DNA from: a virus
DNA length: 29,749 bases
IMG/VR virus record: IMGVR_UViG_3300045999_003525
Coordinates: 1 to 29,749 of that record
Strand: one strand, 5' to 3'
Shown: positions 6,987 to 15,336 of the stretch, one piece after another
How positions within the stretch are numbered: position 1 is the first letter of the stretch
Layout: each line of letters begins with the position of its first letter
Program-made: the position numbers and the translations under genes
Notes under the pieces: generated by a model
What the model was told of the DNA's origin: nothing
Databases searched by the model: none
The model's input: only the letters and a program-made list of their open reading frames with translations

Positions 6987-7961
6987 ATGTATAATAATGC
7001 AAGCCCTTTAAAGGCTGTGAGTGAAAGAGACGCTCTTAAAAAAGCTCTCTATAAAATGAAAGCTAGACACAATGGTGAATTAAAATCATTGAAGACAGCT
7101 TGGGTGAATTTTAATAATGCTTTTTGTGATGGTCTAGAATGGAGAACTATTACAGTTGTTGGTGCTAGACCAGGAACTGGTAAGACTTTGTTTATGGAAC
7201 AATTGGTTAATGATGTCATAAAGATTAATCCTGATCAAAAGTTCAGAATACTAAAGTTTCAGTTTGAGATGCTAGATGAGACAAATGGTATTAGAAAATT
7301 GTCTATGAATGTTGGTTCTGATTACAATACTCTGATGAGTAAGGAGAAGCCTGTGGACAAAGGTGTTTTTCAAAAGTGTGTGCAGTTTTATGAAAGTACT
7401 GCAAGTTATGACATAGTAGATGTGGTGTATGATCCATGTACAGTGGATGAGATGTGTGCTACTATTCATGCTTATATGGAGAAGCATAAAAGTGAAGATG
7501 GATTTACAAACACTTTAGTTACTATAGATCACTCAGCTTTATTTAAAGTTGGTAAGGGGCAGAAGGATAAGTTTGAGATGCTCTATGGTTTAGGTGAAGC
7601 CCTTACAGAAATGAAGAAGAAGTTTCCTGTGGCATTCTTGGTTCTTAGTCAGTTAAACAGAAATGTTGAAACTATAGAAAGAGCTAAAGATGGTACATAT
7701 GGAAACTATATTCTAGATTCTGATTTATATGGTTCTGATGCTTTATTACAACATGCTGATGTAGTGCTTGGTATTAACCGTCCCTTTAATAGAAGGATTA
7801 AATTCTATGGACCTGAGAAGTATATTATCAATGACCCAGATTTGTTAGTATTTCACATACTAAAGTCTAGAAATGGCTACATGGGCATGAACTTCTTCAA
7901 GTTAGATAGAGATGTCATGAGGATTATGGAAGTTGATGCACCACCAACATCATCGCATTAA
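6987..7961 (+). CDS. DnaB-like replicative helicase ATPase
   Basis: This 324-aa protein corresponds to the C-terminal RecA-like domain of DnaB helicases, which unwind DNA at the fork as hexamers. Visible motifs are Walker A G59-ARPGTGKT with Lys66 and Thr67, the FQFEM strand with Glu94, Walker B LVTID181, and motif H3 SQLNR (221-225). The segment YGSDALLQHADVVLGINRP follows and carries the usual late-helicase pattern. The N-terminal primase-binding domain of DnaB is missing; only about 50 helical residues precede Walker A. It lies upstream of the Sak4-like ATPase, the single-strand binding protein and the primase. A related reading is a GP4- or RecA-type ATPase. Confidence 0.82.
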   Translation: MYNNASPLKAVSERDALKKALYKMKARHNGELKSLKTAWVNFNNAFCDGLEWRTITVVGARPGTGKTLFMEQLVNDVIKINPDQKFRILKFQFEMLDETNGIRKLSMNVGSDYNTLMSKEKPVDKGVFQKCVQFYESTASYDIVDVVYDPCTVDEMCATIHAYMEKHKSEDGFTNTLVTIDHSALFKVGKGQKDKFEMLYGLGEALTEMKKKFPVAFLVLSQLNRNVETIERAKDGTYGNYILDSDLYGSDALLQHADVVLGINRPFNRRIKFYGPEKYIINDPDLLVFHILKSRNGYMGMNFFKLDRDVMRIMEVDAPPTSSH

Positions 7962-7972
7962 AATTAAAAATT

Positions 7973-8548
7973 ATGTATAACAGAAAAGACAAAGAAAGAG
8001 AGTTGATGGAACATCACTCTAAGTTTTTAGAAAAGCTAACCGGTGGTTATCAGTTTACAGCTAAGACTGCATTCTATAGCAAGGGTAAGTTTGGAAGACA
8101 GATTCAGTTTTTTGAGAATGAATTAAACAAGGGAACTGATATCTATGTAGAATTAGTGGACATTGAGAGAGATGCAAGAGGAGCTGAGATAAATATGGTT
8201 CCTATGTTTTGGGAGAGACCACTATTCAAGTATAGATACAATCCCTATTTTAAGGAAGAGTATGAAGTTAAGACTTCTACAAATTCTAGAGGCGAGGAAT
8301 ATTCTGCATATGTTATTCCAACTTCAGAACTTGTTTGTGTAAACAAAGGGTCTGAAGAAATTCCTTACAATAGCTATGAGACACAGAGAACTGAAGAACC
8401 AAAAGAACAAAAGAAGCTAAGTGTGTTTCCAGATTTTGAGGAAGAGTTTGTTCCTAAGCTCAAGACTCAAGAAACTGATGAAGATGTATCAGCTATTCTT
8501 TTACAAATTGCCGAAGGTTTTCAAAAACTAGCACAAAAATTAAAGTAA
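7973..8548 (+). CDS. Conserved hypothetical protein in the replication cluster
   Basis: This 191-aa protein is unrecognised. Its N-terminus is helical and charged (MYNRKDKERELMEHHSKFLEK), and the middle is aromatic and possibly beta-rich (FWERPLFKYRYNPYF). A long acidic, Glu/Lys-rich linker (about 125-165) leads to a final amphipathic helix ending in FQKLAQKLK. A folded body plus linker plus terminal helix suggests a tethering or adaptor role. It starts 11 bases after the helicase gene and ends one base before the Sak4-like gene, so it may assist helicase loading or single-strand binding, which is inference. Confidence 0.65.
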   Translation: MYNRKDKERELMEHHSKFLEKLTGGYQFTAKTAFYSKGKFGRQIQFFENELNKGTDIYVELVDIERDARGAEINMVPMFWERPLFKYRYNPYFKEEYEVKTSTNSRGEEYSAYVIPTSELVCVNKGSEEIPYNSYETQRTEEPKEQKKLSVFPDFEEEFVPKLKTQETDEDVSAILLQIAEGFQKLAQKLK

Positions 8549-8549
8549 A

Positions 8550-9269
8550 ATGAGTATAGTACTTCCAACTAAAAAAGTAAAAGCTAATAGGGTTAATCCT
8601 AAAAGATTAATTGTGTATTCAAAGCCTAAAACAGGTAAGACAACTGCATTTGCAGGTCTTGATGATAATTTAATTATTGATTTAGAAAATGGTGCAGACT
8701 ATGTTGAAGCCATGAAAGTCAAAGCTAATAATCTTCAAGAGCTAAAAGAAGTTGGCAAAGCTATCAAAGAAGCTGGTTATCCATATCAATATATTACTAT
8801 TGATACTGTGACAGCTTTAGAAGATATGGTTATGCCACTTGCAATTAACTTATATAAGCAAACGCCAATGGGTAAGAATTATTCTGGAGACAGTATTCTT
8901 ACATTACCTAATGGTGCGGGTTACTTATATGTTAGGCAAGCATTCTTTCAAGTTTTAGATTTTATTGATACCTTAGCTCCCCATATTATTTTATCTGGTC
9001 ACATTAAAGACAAGCAGGTAGATGATAAAGGAGAGATGGTTATGTCTGCAAATATAGATTTGACGGGCAAGATAAAATCTCTAATCTGTGCTAACGCAGA
9101 TGCAATTGGTTATATGTATAGAAAGGGTAATGAAACCATTCTTAGCTTTAAAACTAATGAAGAAGTGACTTGTGGTGCAAGACCAGAGCACTTGCAGAAT
9201 GAAGAAATAATAATTTCTGAAATGAAAGATGGTAAGTTAAAGACTTACTGGAATAAAGTGTATAAATAA
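8550..9269 (+). CDS. Sak4-like RecA-fold ATPase (AAA_24), single-strand annealing recombinase
   Basis: Sak4-type proteins are single-domain RecA relatives that help anneal homologous DNA, usually with a phage single-stranded DNA-binding protein. This 239-aa protein has Walker A in YSKPKTGKTT (Lys30, Thr31) and Walker B in YITIDTVTALED (Asp85). A later strand, HIILSGHIKDKQVD, is typical of the AAA_24 family. The length fits. The single-strand binding protein follows 15 bases downstream, the gene pairing expected for Sak4. A PD-(D/E)XK nuclease at 16599 could supply resected ends. A helicase-loader role is an alternative. Confidence 0.8.
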   Translation: MSIVLPTKKVKANRVNPKRLIVYSKPKTGKTTAFAGLDDNLIIDLENGADYVEAMKVKANNLQELKEVGKAIKEAGYPYQYITIDTVTALEDMVMPLAINLYKQTPMGKNYSGDSILTLPNGAGYLYVRQAFFQVLDFIDTLAPHIILSGHIKDKQVDDKGEMVMSANIDLTGKIKSLICANADAIGYMYRKGNETILSFKTNEEVTCGARPEHLQNEEIIISEMKDGKLKTYWNKVYK

Positions 9270-9284
9270 TAAAAAACAAACAAA

Positions 9285-9977
9285 ATGGGTTTAAGTACAA
9301 AAGATCTAGTAAATGAGAATGGTGGTGGTGGAATGGCAAAAACTATTGCCCCAGGAAACCACACATTAAAAATCAACAGTGTAGTGTTAGAAGACTTTCA
9401 ATTTATTGATGGTGCAAAACACTTAGTACTAAATGTTGAAACAGAACCAATTGAAGGATTTGAAGGTTTTCTGATTGATAAAGATGATGAAAGCAAAGGA
9501 AAATATAAGGGTCAAATTGGTCGGGTAAAAGCTAGTCAATATGCATTTGCTGATGGACAAACAAAGTCTGGAATTAAAATTCAAAGAGATAGATCTTTGA
9601 TGATGTTCTTAGCTAACTTGTCTAAAGCAACTGGAATAATGAAATGGTTTGAGGAGCAAGATAACAAGTTTAATACAATTGAAGATTTTGTAAAGAACTT
9701 TAGTAACAATGCTCCACTTAAAGATAAGTATCTAGATTTTTGTGTTGCTGGTAAGGAATATGAAAACAAGTCTGGCTATACTGCATATGACATGTGGTTG
9801 CCAAAAGCAGAAAATAACAAATATGCTTATGGTGAAGAAGGTTCTGATAGAATTCTTAAGTATGATGAAGCAAAGTATCTTAAGAAACTTGAGGTAAAGC
9901 CAGTAGATAACTTTGGTGATGATGATGATGACTTTCCAACACCAGGTAAAACATCTTCAGATTTTAGTTTAGATTAA
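9285..9977 (+). CDS. Putative single-stranded DNA-binding protein
   Basis: This 230-aa protein is beta-rich over residues about 17-150, consistent with an OB fold (HTLKINSVVLEDFQF, AKHLVLNVETEPI). It ends with an acidic run (GDDDDDFP) and a short hydrophobic tip (SDFSLD), the layout used by single-strand binding proteins to recruit partners. It follows the Sak4-like gene and precedes a hairpin terminator and the primase. Its leader is strongly A-rich, which in Bacteroidota goes with strong translation. I infer the function from the tail and position rather than from a sequence motif. A second Met at residue 17 could be an alternative start. Confidence 0.68.
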   Translation: MGLSTKDLVNENGGGGMAKTIAPGNHTLKINSVVLEDFQFIDGAKHLVLNVETEPIEGFEGFLIDKDDESKGKYKGQIGRVKASQYAFADGQTKSGIKIQRDRSLMMFLANLSKATGIMKWFEEQDNKFNTIEDFVKNFSNNAPLKDKYLDFCVAGKEYENKSGYTAYDMWLPKAENNKYAYGEEGSDRILKYDEAKYLKKLEVKPVDNFGDDDDDFPTPGKTSSDFSLD

Positions 9978-9988
9978 CAACTCCTAGA

Positions 9989-10016
9989 TAAAGGGGTTGT
10001 AATGGCCCCTTTATTT
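9989..10016 (+). terminator. Rho-independent terminator-like hairpin after the SSB gene
   Basis: TAAAGGGG (9989-9996) pairs with CCCCTTTA (10006-10013); three further pairs with wobbles (9997-9999 with 10003-10005) leave a TAA loop. A moderately T-rich tract follows. It lies in the 56-bp gap between the single-strand binding protein gene and the primase gene and would end the first replication transcript or reduce read-through. Confidence 0.75.
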
Positions 10017-10033
10017 ACTTAAATTGGGTTGCT

Positions 10034-11017
10034 ATGATTTCTACAAAGAATTTAATATATGATTTAGCTGATGTCCCAAGAGAATGGGCATTTGAACATT
10101 ATCTTAACCTAACAGAAAAGCTTACAGGACAAGATATTAAAATGAAATCAATATTTAATATACGTGAGAAGACACCTTCTATGTGTATTTATATTGACAG
10201 AAATAATATCTATAGGTTCAAAGATTTTTCTTCAGGTAATGGTGGTGATTCTATTGCTCTTGTCCAAAGTCTATTTAATTTACCCACTAGAGGTTCCGCA
10301 AGTTATAAGATTATAGAAGACTATAACCAATATGTTTTAAACAATGGTCATAATGCTATAAAGTCTTATAAGCAACACAGTAAGTTTAAAGTTACTGATT
10401 ATGAAATGCGGCACTGGAATACTCTTGATCAGAAATATTGGATGGGATATCACATTGGTTCTAGATTGTTATCTAGATATAATGTGGTTCCACTAGAATA
10501 TTATATAATGACAAAGACAGATGAAAATGATGTTGTGTCAAGTATAACTATTAGGGGTAACTATATCTATGGTTATTTTAGAGAGGACGGGAATCTTTAT
10601 AAGATTTATCAGCCAAAAGTGAAAGACAGTAAATTTATCAAGGTAAGAGATTATATACAAGGTACTGAGCAATTAGTATTTGATAAACCCTATTTGATTA
10701 TTGCATCTTCACTTAAAGATTTAATGGCATATCAAAAACTAAAGATTAGTAATTCCGAAGTAATTGCACCAGACAGTGAGAATACTATGATACCAGAGAA
10801 CATAATGAATAACATTAGTTCTAAGTATCAGAAAGTATGTGTGTTGTTTGATAATGATGAGGCTGGTATAAAAGCTGCGGAGAAGTACAAATCTAGATAT
10901 GGTTTTGAGTATGTTGTTCTAGAGATGGAGAAGGATTTATCAGATGCTATTAAAGTACATGGTATAGATAAAGTTAGAGACAATCTATTACCGTTATTAA
11001 AACAAGCATTATTATGA
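10034..11017 (+). CDS. DnaG-type primase with TOPRIM domain
   Basis: Primases of this type make RNA primers at the fork. The 327-aa protein has an N-terminal CHC2-like segment (REKTPSM at 44-50, then RFKDFSSGNGGDSIALVQ at about 61-78) in which the zinc-binding cysteines are absent. The TOPRIM domain is at about 218-300, with LFDNDEAG carrying D273-x-D275 and KDLSDA at 300-305. The first TOPRIM motif, normally EG-x-x-D, reads SSLKD here, so the usual Glu is missing. No C-terminal helicase-binding domain is obvious. It overlaps the next gene by ATGA. The family call is firm; primer synthesis rests on the TOPRIM fold. Confidence 0.85.
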   Translation: MISTKNLIYDLADVPREWAFEHYLNLTEKLTGQDIKMKSIFNIREKTPSMCIYIDRNNIYRFKDFSSGNGGDSIALVQSLFNLPTRGSASYKIIEDYNQYVLNNGHNAIKSYKQHSKFKVTDYEMRHWNTLDQKYWMGYHIGSRLLSRYNVVPLEYYIMTKTDENDVVSSITIRGNYIYGYFREDGNLYKIYQPKVKDSKFIKVRDYIQGTEQLVFDKPYLIIASSLKDLMAYQKLKISNSEVIAPDSENTMIPENIMNNISSKYQKVCVLFDNDEAGIKAAEKYKSRYGFEYVVLEMEKDLSDAIKVHGIDKVRDNLLPLLKQALL

Positions 11018-11442
11018 GTAAATGGTCATACCAAGGACAAGACTTTGAAAGCTCCATGATTCCAGAAGGAGCAGAAGGGTTTGTGTATGAAATGCAGGCT
11101 ATAATAAATGGAAAGCTTGTAAGGTATATTGGAAAGAAAAACTTTTATTCTACAACAAAGAAAAGAATGGGTAAAAAAGCTATAGCACAGTTACAGGATA
11201 AAAGAAGTAAAAGATATACCATACAAAAGAAGCTATCATATCTAGATTATTATAGTAGCAATGCAGAATTAAAGGCTGCACATAAAGCCGGGATAGACAT
11301 TAGAAGGTACATTATCAAGATATGTTTCTCTAAGACTGAACTTACTTATTATGAAACTAAGTATCAGTTTGTTAGAGGAGTACTTGAGAGTGATGAGTTT
11401 CTAAATGGAAATATTCTAGGTAGGTTTTACAAATTCAAATAA
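11014..11442 (+). CDS. GIY-YIG domain protein, SegE type
   Basis: This 142-aa protein contains GFVYEM (22-27) and RYIGKKNFY (37-45), the two halves of the GIY-YIG nuclease core. They are followed by a basic stretch, and ELTYYETKYQF (about residues 109-119) holds the expected Glu. The form WSYQGQDF plus YIGKK plus YYETK matches the SegE-type GIY-YIG family as I remember it. Such proteins cut DNA and in T4-like phages behave as free-standing homing endonucleases. Here the start overlaps the primase stop (ATGA), an unusually tight fit for a recently inserted homing gene, so a resident nuclease role is also plausible. Confidence 0.78.
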   Translation: MSKWSYQGQDFESSMIPEGAEGFVYEMQAIINGKLVRYIGKKNFYSTTKKRMGKKAIAQLQDKRSKRYTIQKKLSYLDYYSSNAELKAAHKAGIDIRRYIIKICFSKTELTYYETKYQFVRGVLESDEFLNGNILGRFYKFK

Positions 11443-11444
11443 TT

Positions 11445-11846
11445 ATGACAGAAGAACAATTAATGGAAGTATTGATCCAATTGGCGGATCAGGGGGTTAC
11501 TGGTATTAAGGTACATTATGATGGTAGTGGAGATAGTGGAGCTATTGAAGGTATAGTATATACAGATATAGAAGATGCAAACTTTTCTGATATTGATCTT
11601 GTAAGTGCATGGGATCAAGACAAGAATCTTGCAGCATTAAACTCTAGTGCATATGCAACTATTCAGAATTTTGCTCATGAAACAATACTTGATAATATTG
11701 AAGATTGGTGGAATAATGAAGGTGGTTATGGGGAGTTGTTAATTAAAGTTCCTTCAGGTGAGTATCTTGTAAATAACAATATTAGAATCATGAATGTTGA
11801 AGAGTATAATCATCATGGTAACTTATTTAAAAAAACAGAAGACTAA
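11445..11846 (+). CDS. DUF6878-like protein
   Basis: This 133-aa acidic protein has GVTGIKVHYDGSGDSGAIE at residues 17-35 and FAHETILDNIEDWWNNEGGYGEL at about 76-98. An EEYNHHGNLF segment lies near the end. This order (a DGSGDSG loop, a Trp-rich helix before GGYGE, then a His-containing tail) matches DUF6878, a family of unknown function found in phages and plasmids. Conserved Asp, Glu and His residues could bind metal, but no activity is known to me. It is the first of four genes, and the next three each begin at a TAATG junction. Confidence 0.72.
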   Translation: MTEEQLMEVLIQLADQGVTGIKVHYDGSGDSGAIEGIVYTDIEDANFSDIDLVSAWDQDKNLAALNSSAYATIQNFAHETILDNIEDWWNNEGGYGELLIKVPSGEYLVNNNIRIMNVEEYNHHGNLFKKTED

Positions 11847-12187
11847 TGTCACATCCTTGGCAACATGCAAGATCTTCAGCTAGAAAGTTTGGAGGTTTTC
11901 CAATTGATTACATAAAAATTCATGAGTGGTTTGATGAAACTAAGGCTTGGATTGGACATAGTAAACATAGAATGTTCCGTCACCACAGTGAGGGAATATT
12001 TGAATGTGAGAAAAAGTTTGGGCCAAGTTTTGAAAATTCAGAGGGCAAAACAGTATACACAAGATATGTTGGAGAACAACATGTAAAAGAGGATTGCAAT
12101 GGTTATATACCAAGTGCAAAAGAGTGGGTGGATAATATAAATACACCCACAGAATGGATGATAAAAACTTTAAAAATTGAAGACTAA
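11846..12187 (+). CDS. DUF6915-like protein
   Basis: This 113-aa protein reads HPWQHARSSARKFGG at the N-terminus, then IHEWFDETKAWIGHSKHRMF, HHSEGIFECEKKFG, and VGEQHVKEDCNGYIPSAKEW. These blocks match DUF6915, a small His-rich family of unknown function that I know from phages and mobile elements. The many conserved His, Glu and Asp residues suggest metal binding. Its start overlaps the previous stop by one base (TAATG), so it is probably translationally coupled to the DUF6878-like gene. Confidence 0.75.
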   Translation: MSHPWQHARSSARKFGGFPIDYIKIHEWFDETKAWIGHSKHRMFRHHSEGIFECEKKFGPSFENSEGKTVYTRYVGEQHVKEDCNGYIPSAKEWVDNINTPTEWMIKTLKIED

Positions 12188-12516
12188 TGGAAGATGTAAA
12201 GACAATTGAATTAAAAAATGAGAAAATCAGAATTGTTTTCACAAATGAAGAAAATCCTGATGAATCACAATTAGTGATGACATTTACTGTAACAAAAGAT
12301 GGAGAAAAAAAGATAACCTCAGTAGGATTAGACACTTCTCTTATTAATAGAGAAGTATCATTTATGGGTGAAATGTATATGAAAACTATTGATCTTTTAT
12401 ATACTGTGAAAGAAATATTTGATGCTGGTCAAACATATGAGGGACTACATGTATTAACTAGAGCAGAATATAAAGAATATGTAACAAAAGTATTGGGACA
12501 TAAAATTGAAGATTAA
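12187..12516 (+). CDS. Hypothetical protein (109 aa)
   Basis: This 109-aa protein looks beta-rich in the first half (TIELKNEKIRIVFTNEE, LVMTFTVTKDGEKKI) and helical in the second (MYMKTIDLLYTVKEIFDAG). I do not recognise it. It begins at a TAATG overlap and ends at another, and its last residues (KIED) and the bases coding them nearly repeat those of the gene before. It is likely a cytoplasmic protein co-translated with its neighbours. Confidence 0.65.
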   Translation: MEDVKTIELKNEKIRIVFTNEENPDESQLVMTFTVTKDGEKKITSVGLDTSLINREVSFMGEMYMKTIDLLYTVKEIFDAGQTYEGLHVLTRAEYKEYVTKVLGHKIED

Positions 12517-12944
12517 TGATTTTAAGTAGAGATGAAGTTAAAAATTTAGTAAATATGATGAAGTCACCAGATAAAGAAAATAATTATCTGGTGTACAAAG
12601 TTTTAGAAGATTTAGATTTAGAAGCAAATCTTGGAGAAGTACTTGTTATCTTTAGATATGGTAACTATAGGTTAGAGGAGTGGGAATACGATTGTCCAAA
12701 GGTTTATGATTTTATAATAAATAAACTACATGATTACAATGGTGGATGGGATTCAAAACCTACTACAAGTGATATCTTATCATTACTAACTAAGAATAAT
12801 GCTTCTAAAGATTCTATAGAATTATTTCTAGAATACTTTATGATGAATCTTGGTAGAATGTTGGACAACATGGGTTATCCAACAGACAAGTTTGAATTAA
12901 CAGTTAAATTAAAAGACAATGGACAAACAGCAAAGTCTAAGTAA
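12516..12944 (+). CDS. Hypothetical protein (142 aa)
   Basis: This 142-aa acidic, mainly helical protein starts at a TAATG overlap with the previous gene. Segments include DEVKNLVNMMKSPDKEN, a central EEWEYDCPKVYDFIINKL, and SIELFLEYFMMNLGRML near the C-terminus. I recognise no domain. Its 3' end overlaps the start of the VWA/metallopeptidase-like gene by 26 bases, placing it in the same translational unit. Confidence 0.65.
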   Translation: MILSRDEVKNLVNMMKSPDKENNYLVYKVLEDLDLEANLGEVLVIFRYGNYRLEEWEYDCPKVYDFIINKLHDYNGGWDSKPTTSDILSLLTKNNASKDSIELFLEYFMMNLGRMLDNMGYPTDKFELTVKLKDNGQTAKSK

Positions 12945-14097
12945 AATTAGTAAAGAGCTGATGTTGAGAGAGCCCTATTATGGGTTCTTTCTTATTATGC
13001 TCAATAAAATGTGGAGAAAAGATCTTCCTACGGCAGGTGTGAGTAAGAATGGTATCAACTATCAGTTGGCTATCAATGAGGAGTTTTGGGAAAGTCTTAG
13101 TGAGAAGCATCAAATGGGATTGCTTAAGCATGAGTTATTGCATATTGCTTTTGGACATTTAGTAAGTTTTAGTTCTTTTAGAAACAAGAAACTTGCTAAT
13201 GTTGCAATGGACATGGAGATCAATCAGTATATTGATCCAGATTATTTGCCAGATGGAGGTATAGATATAAATAACTATGAAGATCTTAATCTTGATAGGA
13301 AAGCAGGTTGTAGATATTATTATGATAAACTACAACAGCTTAAAGATGAGAAGGACAAGGATGGTACTTGTGGGAATGAGGAGATGGATAAGTTGCTAGA
13401 CTGCATAGATAGTGGAGATGTTCCTGATCATAGTACATGGGAAGAGTTTGATGATCTTAGTGAAGCTGAGAAAAAACTAATTGAGAAGCAATTACAAAAA
13501 GTTTTATCAGATGCTAAAGAACAAACTATTAAGAAGCGGGGGAATGTTCCAGGTGAGATAGAAGGAGTTATAATTATTGAAGAAATAGTTAAACCTAAAT
13601 TTGACTGGAGAAGTTATGTCAGAAGATTTTCTGGTACAAGTACTAAAGTATTTACCAAGAAGATTAGAAGAAAAGAGAATAGAAGGTATGATGAAAATCC
13701 TGGCCTTAAAATTAAAATGAAACAGCATATGTTGTTGGCCATTGATACTTCAGGTTCTGTAAGTGATACAGAGTTAAATGAATTTATGAATGAGATACAC
13801 CATATCTATAAAGCTGGAGTAGATATTACAATAGTTCAATGTGATACAAGTATTAATTCTATAGAAGAATACAAAGGTAAGAATGAACTAAATGTAAAAG
13901 GTAGAGGTGGGACTGAGTTTGATCCAGTCCTAGATTATTATAATGCTAACCAAAAGAAGTATACAAGCCTGGTGTATTTTACTGACGGAGAGTGTTATAC
14001 ATCTGTAAAGCCAAAAGGACGTATCCTGTGGGTTTTGTCAGAGAGATCAAGTATGAATGAAAGTTTACCAGGTCATGTAATTAAATTAGAACTATAA
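12919..14097 (+). CDS. VWA-like protein with metallopeptidase-type N-terminal domain (DUF2201-like)
   Basis: This 392-aa protein combines two parts. Residues about 1-130 carry H71-E-L-L-H75 followed by His80 (HELLHIAFGH), the zinc-site pattern of the putative metallopeptidase domain in DUF2201-type proteins. An acidic, helical linker follows (135-205). Residues about 265-392 form a VWA-like domain with a complete metal-ion site: D276-T-S278-G-S280, Thr332 (GGTEF) and Asp356 (FTDGE). Such proteins normally work with the MoxR AAA+ ATPase encoded next to them, and here that gene follows 11 bases later. The pair probably remodels or processes a protein target, which is unknown. The start at 12919 overlaps the upstream gene. 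Confidence 0.83.
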   Translation: MDKQQSLSKISKELMLREPYYGFFLIMLNKMWRKDLPTAGVSKNGINYQLAINEEFWESLSEKHQMGLLKHELLHIAFGHLVSFSSFRNKKLANVAMDMEINQYIDPDYLPDGGIDINNYEDLNLDRKAGCRYYYDKLQQLKDEKDKDGTCGNEEMDKLLDCIDSGDVPDHSTWEEFDDLSEAEKKLIEKQLQKVLSDAKEQTIKKRGNVPGEIEGVIIIEEIVKPKFDWRSYVRRFSGTSTKVFTKKIRRKENRRYDENPGLKIKMKQHMLLAIDTSGSVSDTELNEFMNEIHHIYKAGVDITIVQCDTSINSIEEYKGKNELNVKGRGGTEFDPVLDYYNANQKKYTSLVYFTDGECYTSVKPKGRILWVLSERSSMNESLPGHVIKLEL

Positions 14098-14108
14098 AAA
14101 GAAAAACT

Positions 14109-15278
14109 ATGAGCACAGTACAATTAAACGTAGAAGAGTTAAAAGGATTTATCCGTCATATGGTTGCAAATAACCAGTATATCCAAAGCCAAGGAAAAGT
14201 TCCAGTGGCAATTAATATTGAAGGTGATGCCGGTCTTGGTAAAACTTCAGCTATCATGCAGTTGGGTAAAGAACTTGACATGGATGTAGTAAAGCTTAAT
14301 TTATCTCAGATAGAAGAATTAGGTGACTTAGTTGGTTTTCCTGTTAAAGAATTCTTGGTAAGAAATGCAGAAGGTAAAGAGCGTTGGATAAATGAAGCTC
14401 AGATACAAGGAGCTCTTAATGCTAAGTTTACTGTTGTAGATAAGAGAATGGCTCATGCTGCTCCAGAGTGGATTCAAGGTAAAGGTGAAGGTGGTTTCCT
14501 AGTATTGGATGACTATACTCGTGCAGACCACAGATTTATGCAAGCTACTATGGAGATCTTAGATAGACAAGAATATGTTTCTTGGAAGCTACCTAAAAAC
14601 TGGCACGTAATCTTAACCACTAATCCAGACAATGGTGACTATAATGTTACTTCTTTGGATGTTGCTCAGAAGACCAGATTTATTTCTGTAGAGATGAAGT
14701 ATGATGTTAATGTGTGGGGTAAATGGGCTGAGACAGCAGGAATAGATGGTAGATGTATTAACTTTATGTTGATGCACCCAGAGCTTGTAACTCAAAGAGT
14801 TAATCCAAGAGCTATTACTACGTTCTTTAATGCTATCAGTTCTATTCCAAAGTTTGAAGATAATCTTCCACTAATCCAAATGATTGGTGAAGGTTCTGTT
14901 GGTGCTGACTTTAGTTCTATGTTTACTATGTTTATTAACAATAAACTAGATAAGATTATCTCTCCGGATGATATTCTTAACAAGGATGAAGCATATGTAA
15001 TGGGAGCTTTGACAAGTGCAGTTGGTAAAGATGATGATTTCAGGGCAGATATTTCAAGTGTAATTGCAACCAGATTGGTTAATTATTCACTTGTTATGGC
15101 TGAGAAAGGTTCTGTTGCTGCACCTATTATTGACAGATTAGCTAAGCTTACTACAGACTGTGAAGCATTTACAAATGACTTGAGATATTATATGATCAAA
15201 GAGATTGTAAATGGAAACAAGGTGAAGTTTGCTAAACTCATGCAGAATACTAATGTGGTGAAGATGGCTATCAGCTAA
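14109..15278 (+). CDS. MoxR-type AAA+ ATPase
   Basis: MoxR ATPases are chaperone-like hexamers that work with VWA-domain partners. In this 389-aa protein Walker A is GDAGLGKT (39-46, Lys45), Walker B is FLVLDD (130-135), and sensor 1 is in ILTTNPDN (Asn172). The residues SLDVAQKTRFISVEM follow, with an arginine (Arg190) in the position expected for an arginine finger. The segment RADHRFMQATMEILDRQEY after Walker B is typical of the MoxR/RavA group. The C-terminal helical region (about 270-389) is longer than the minimal core. The VWA partner lies immediately upstream. A hairpin terminator follows. Confidence 0.85.
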   Translation: MSTVQLNVEELKGFIRHMVANNQYIQSQGKVPVAINIEGDAGLGKTSAIMQLGKELDMDVVKLNLSQIEELGDLVGFPVKEFLVRNAEGKERWINEAQIQGALNAKFTVVDKRMAHAAPEWIQGKGEGGFLVLDDYTRADHRFMQATMEILDRQEYVSWKLPKNWHVILTTNPDNGDYNVTSLDVAQKTRFISVEMKYDVNVWGKWAETAGIDGRCINFMLMHPELVTQRVNPRAITTFFNAISSIPKFEDNLPLIQMIGEGSVGADFSSMFTMFINNKLDKIISPDDILNKDEAYVMGALTSAVGKDDDFRADISSVIATRLVNYSLVMAEKGSVAAPIIDRLAKLTTDCEAFTNDLRYYMIKEIVNGNKVKFAKLMQNTNVVKMAIS

Positions 15279-15336
15279 AACAGTGATAGAACATTTACCC
15301 CTTTAATCAAACATCAAACAAATTAATAACTAAGAT

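Noticed and set aside
11940-12335. 131-codon minus-strand frame across the DUF6915-like gene and its neighbour
   Set aside because: It is antisense to two well-packed genes joined by a TAATG overlap, and its product is rich in Ser, Phe and His in the way antisense A/T-rich frames are.
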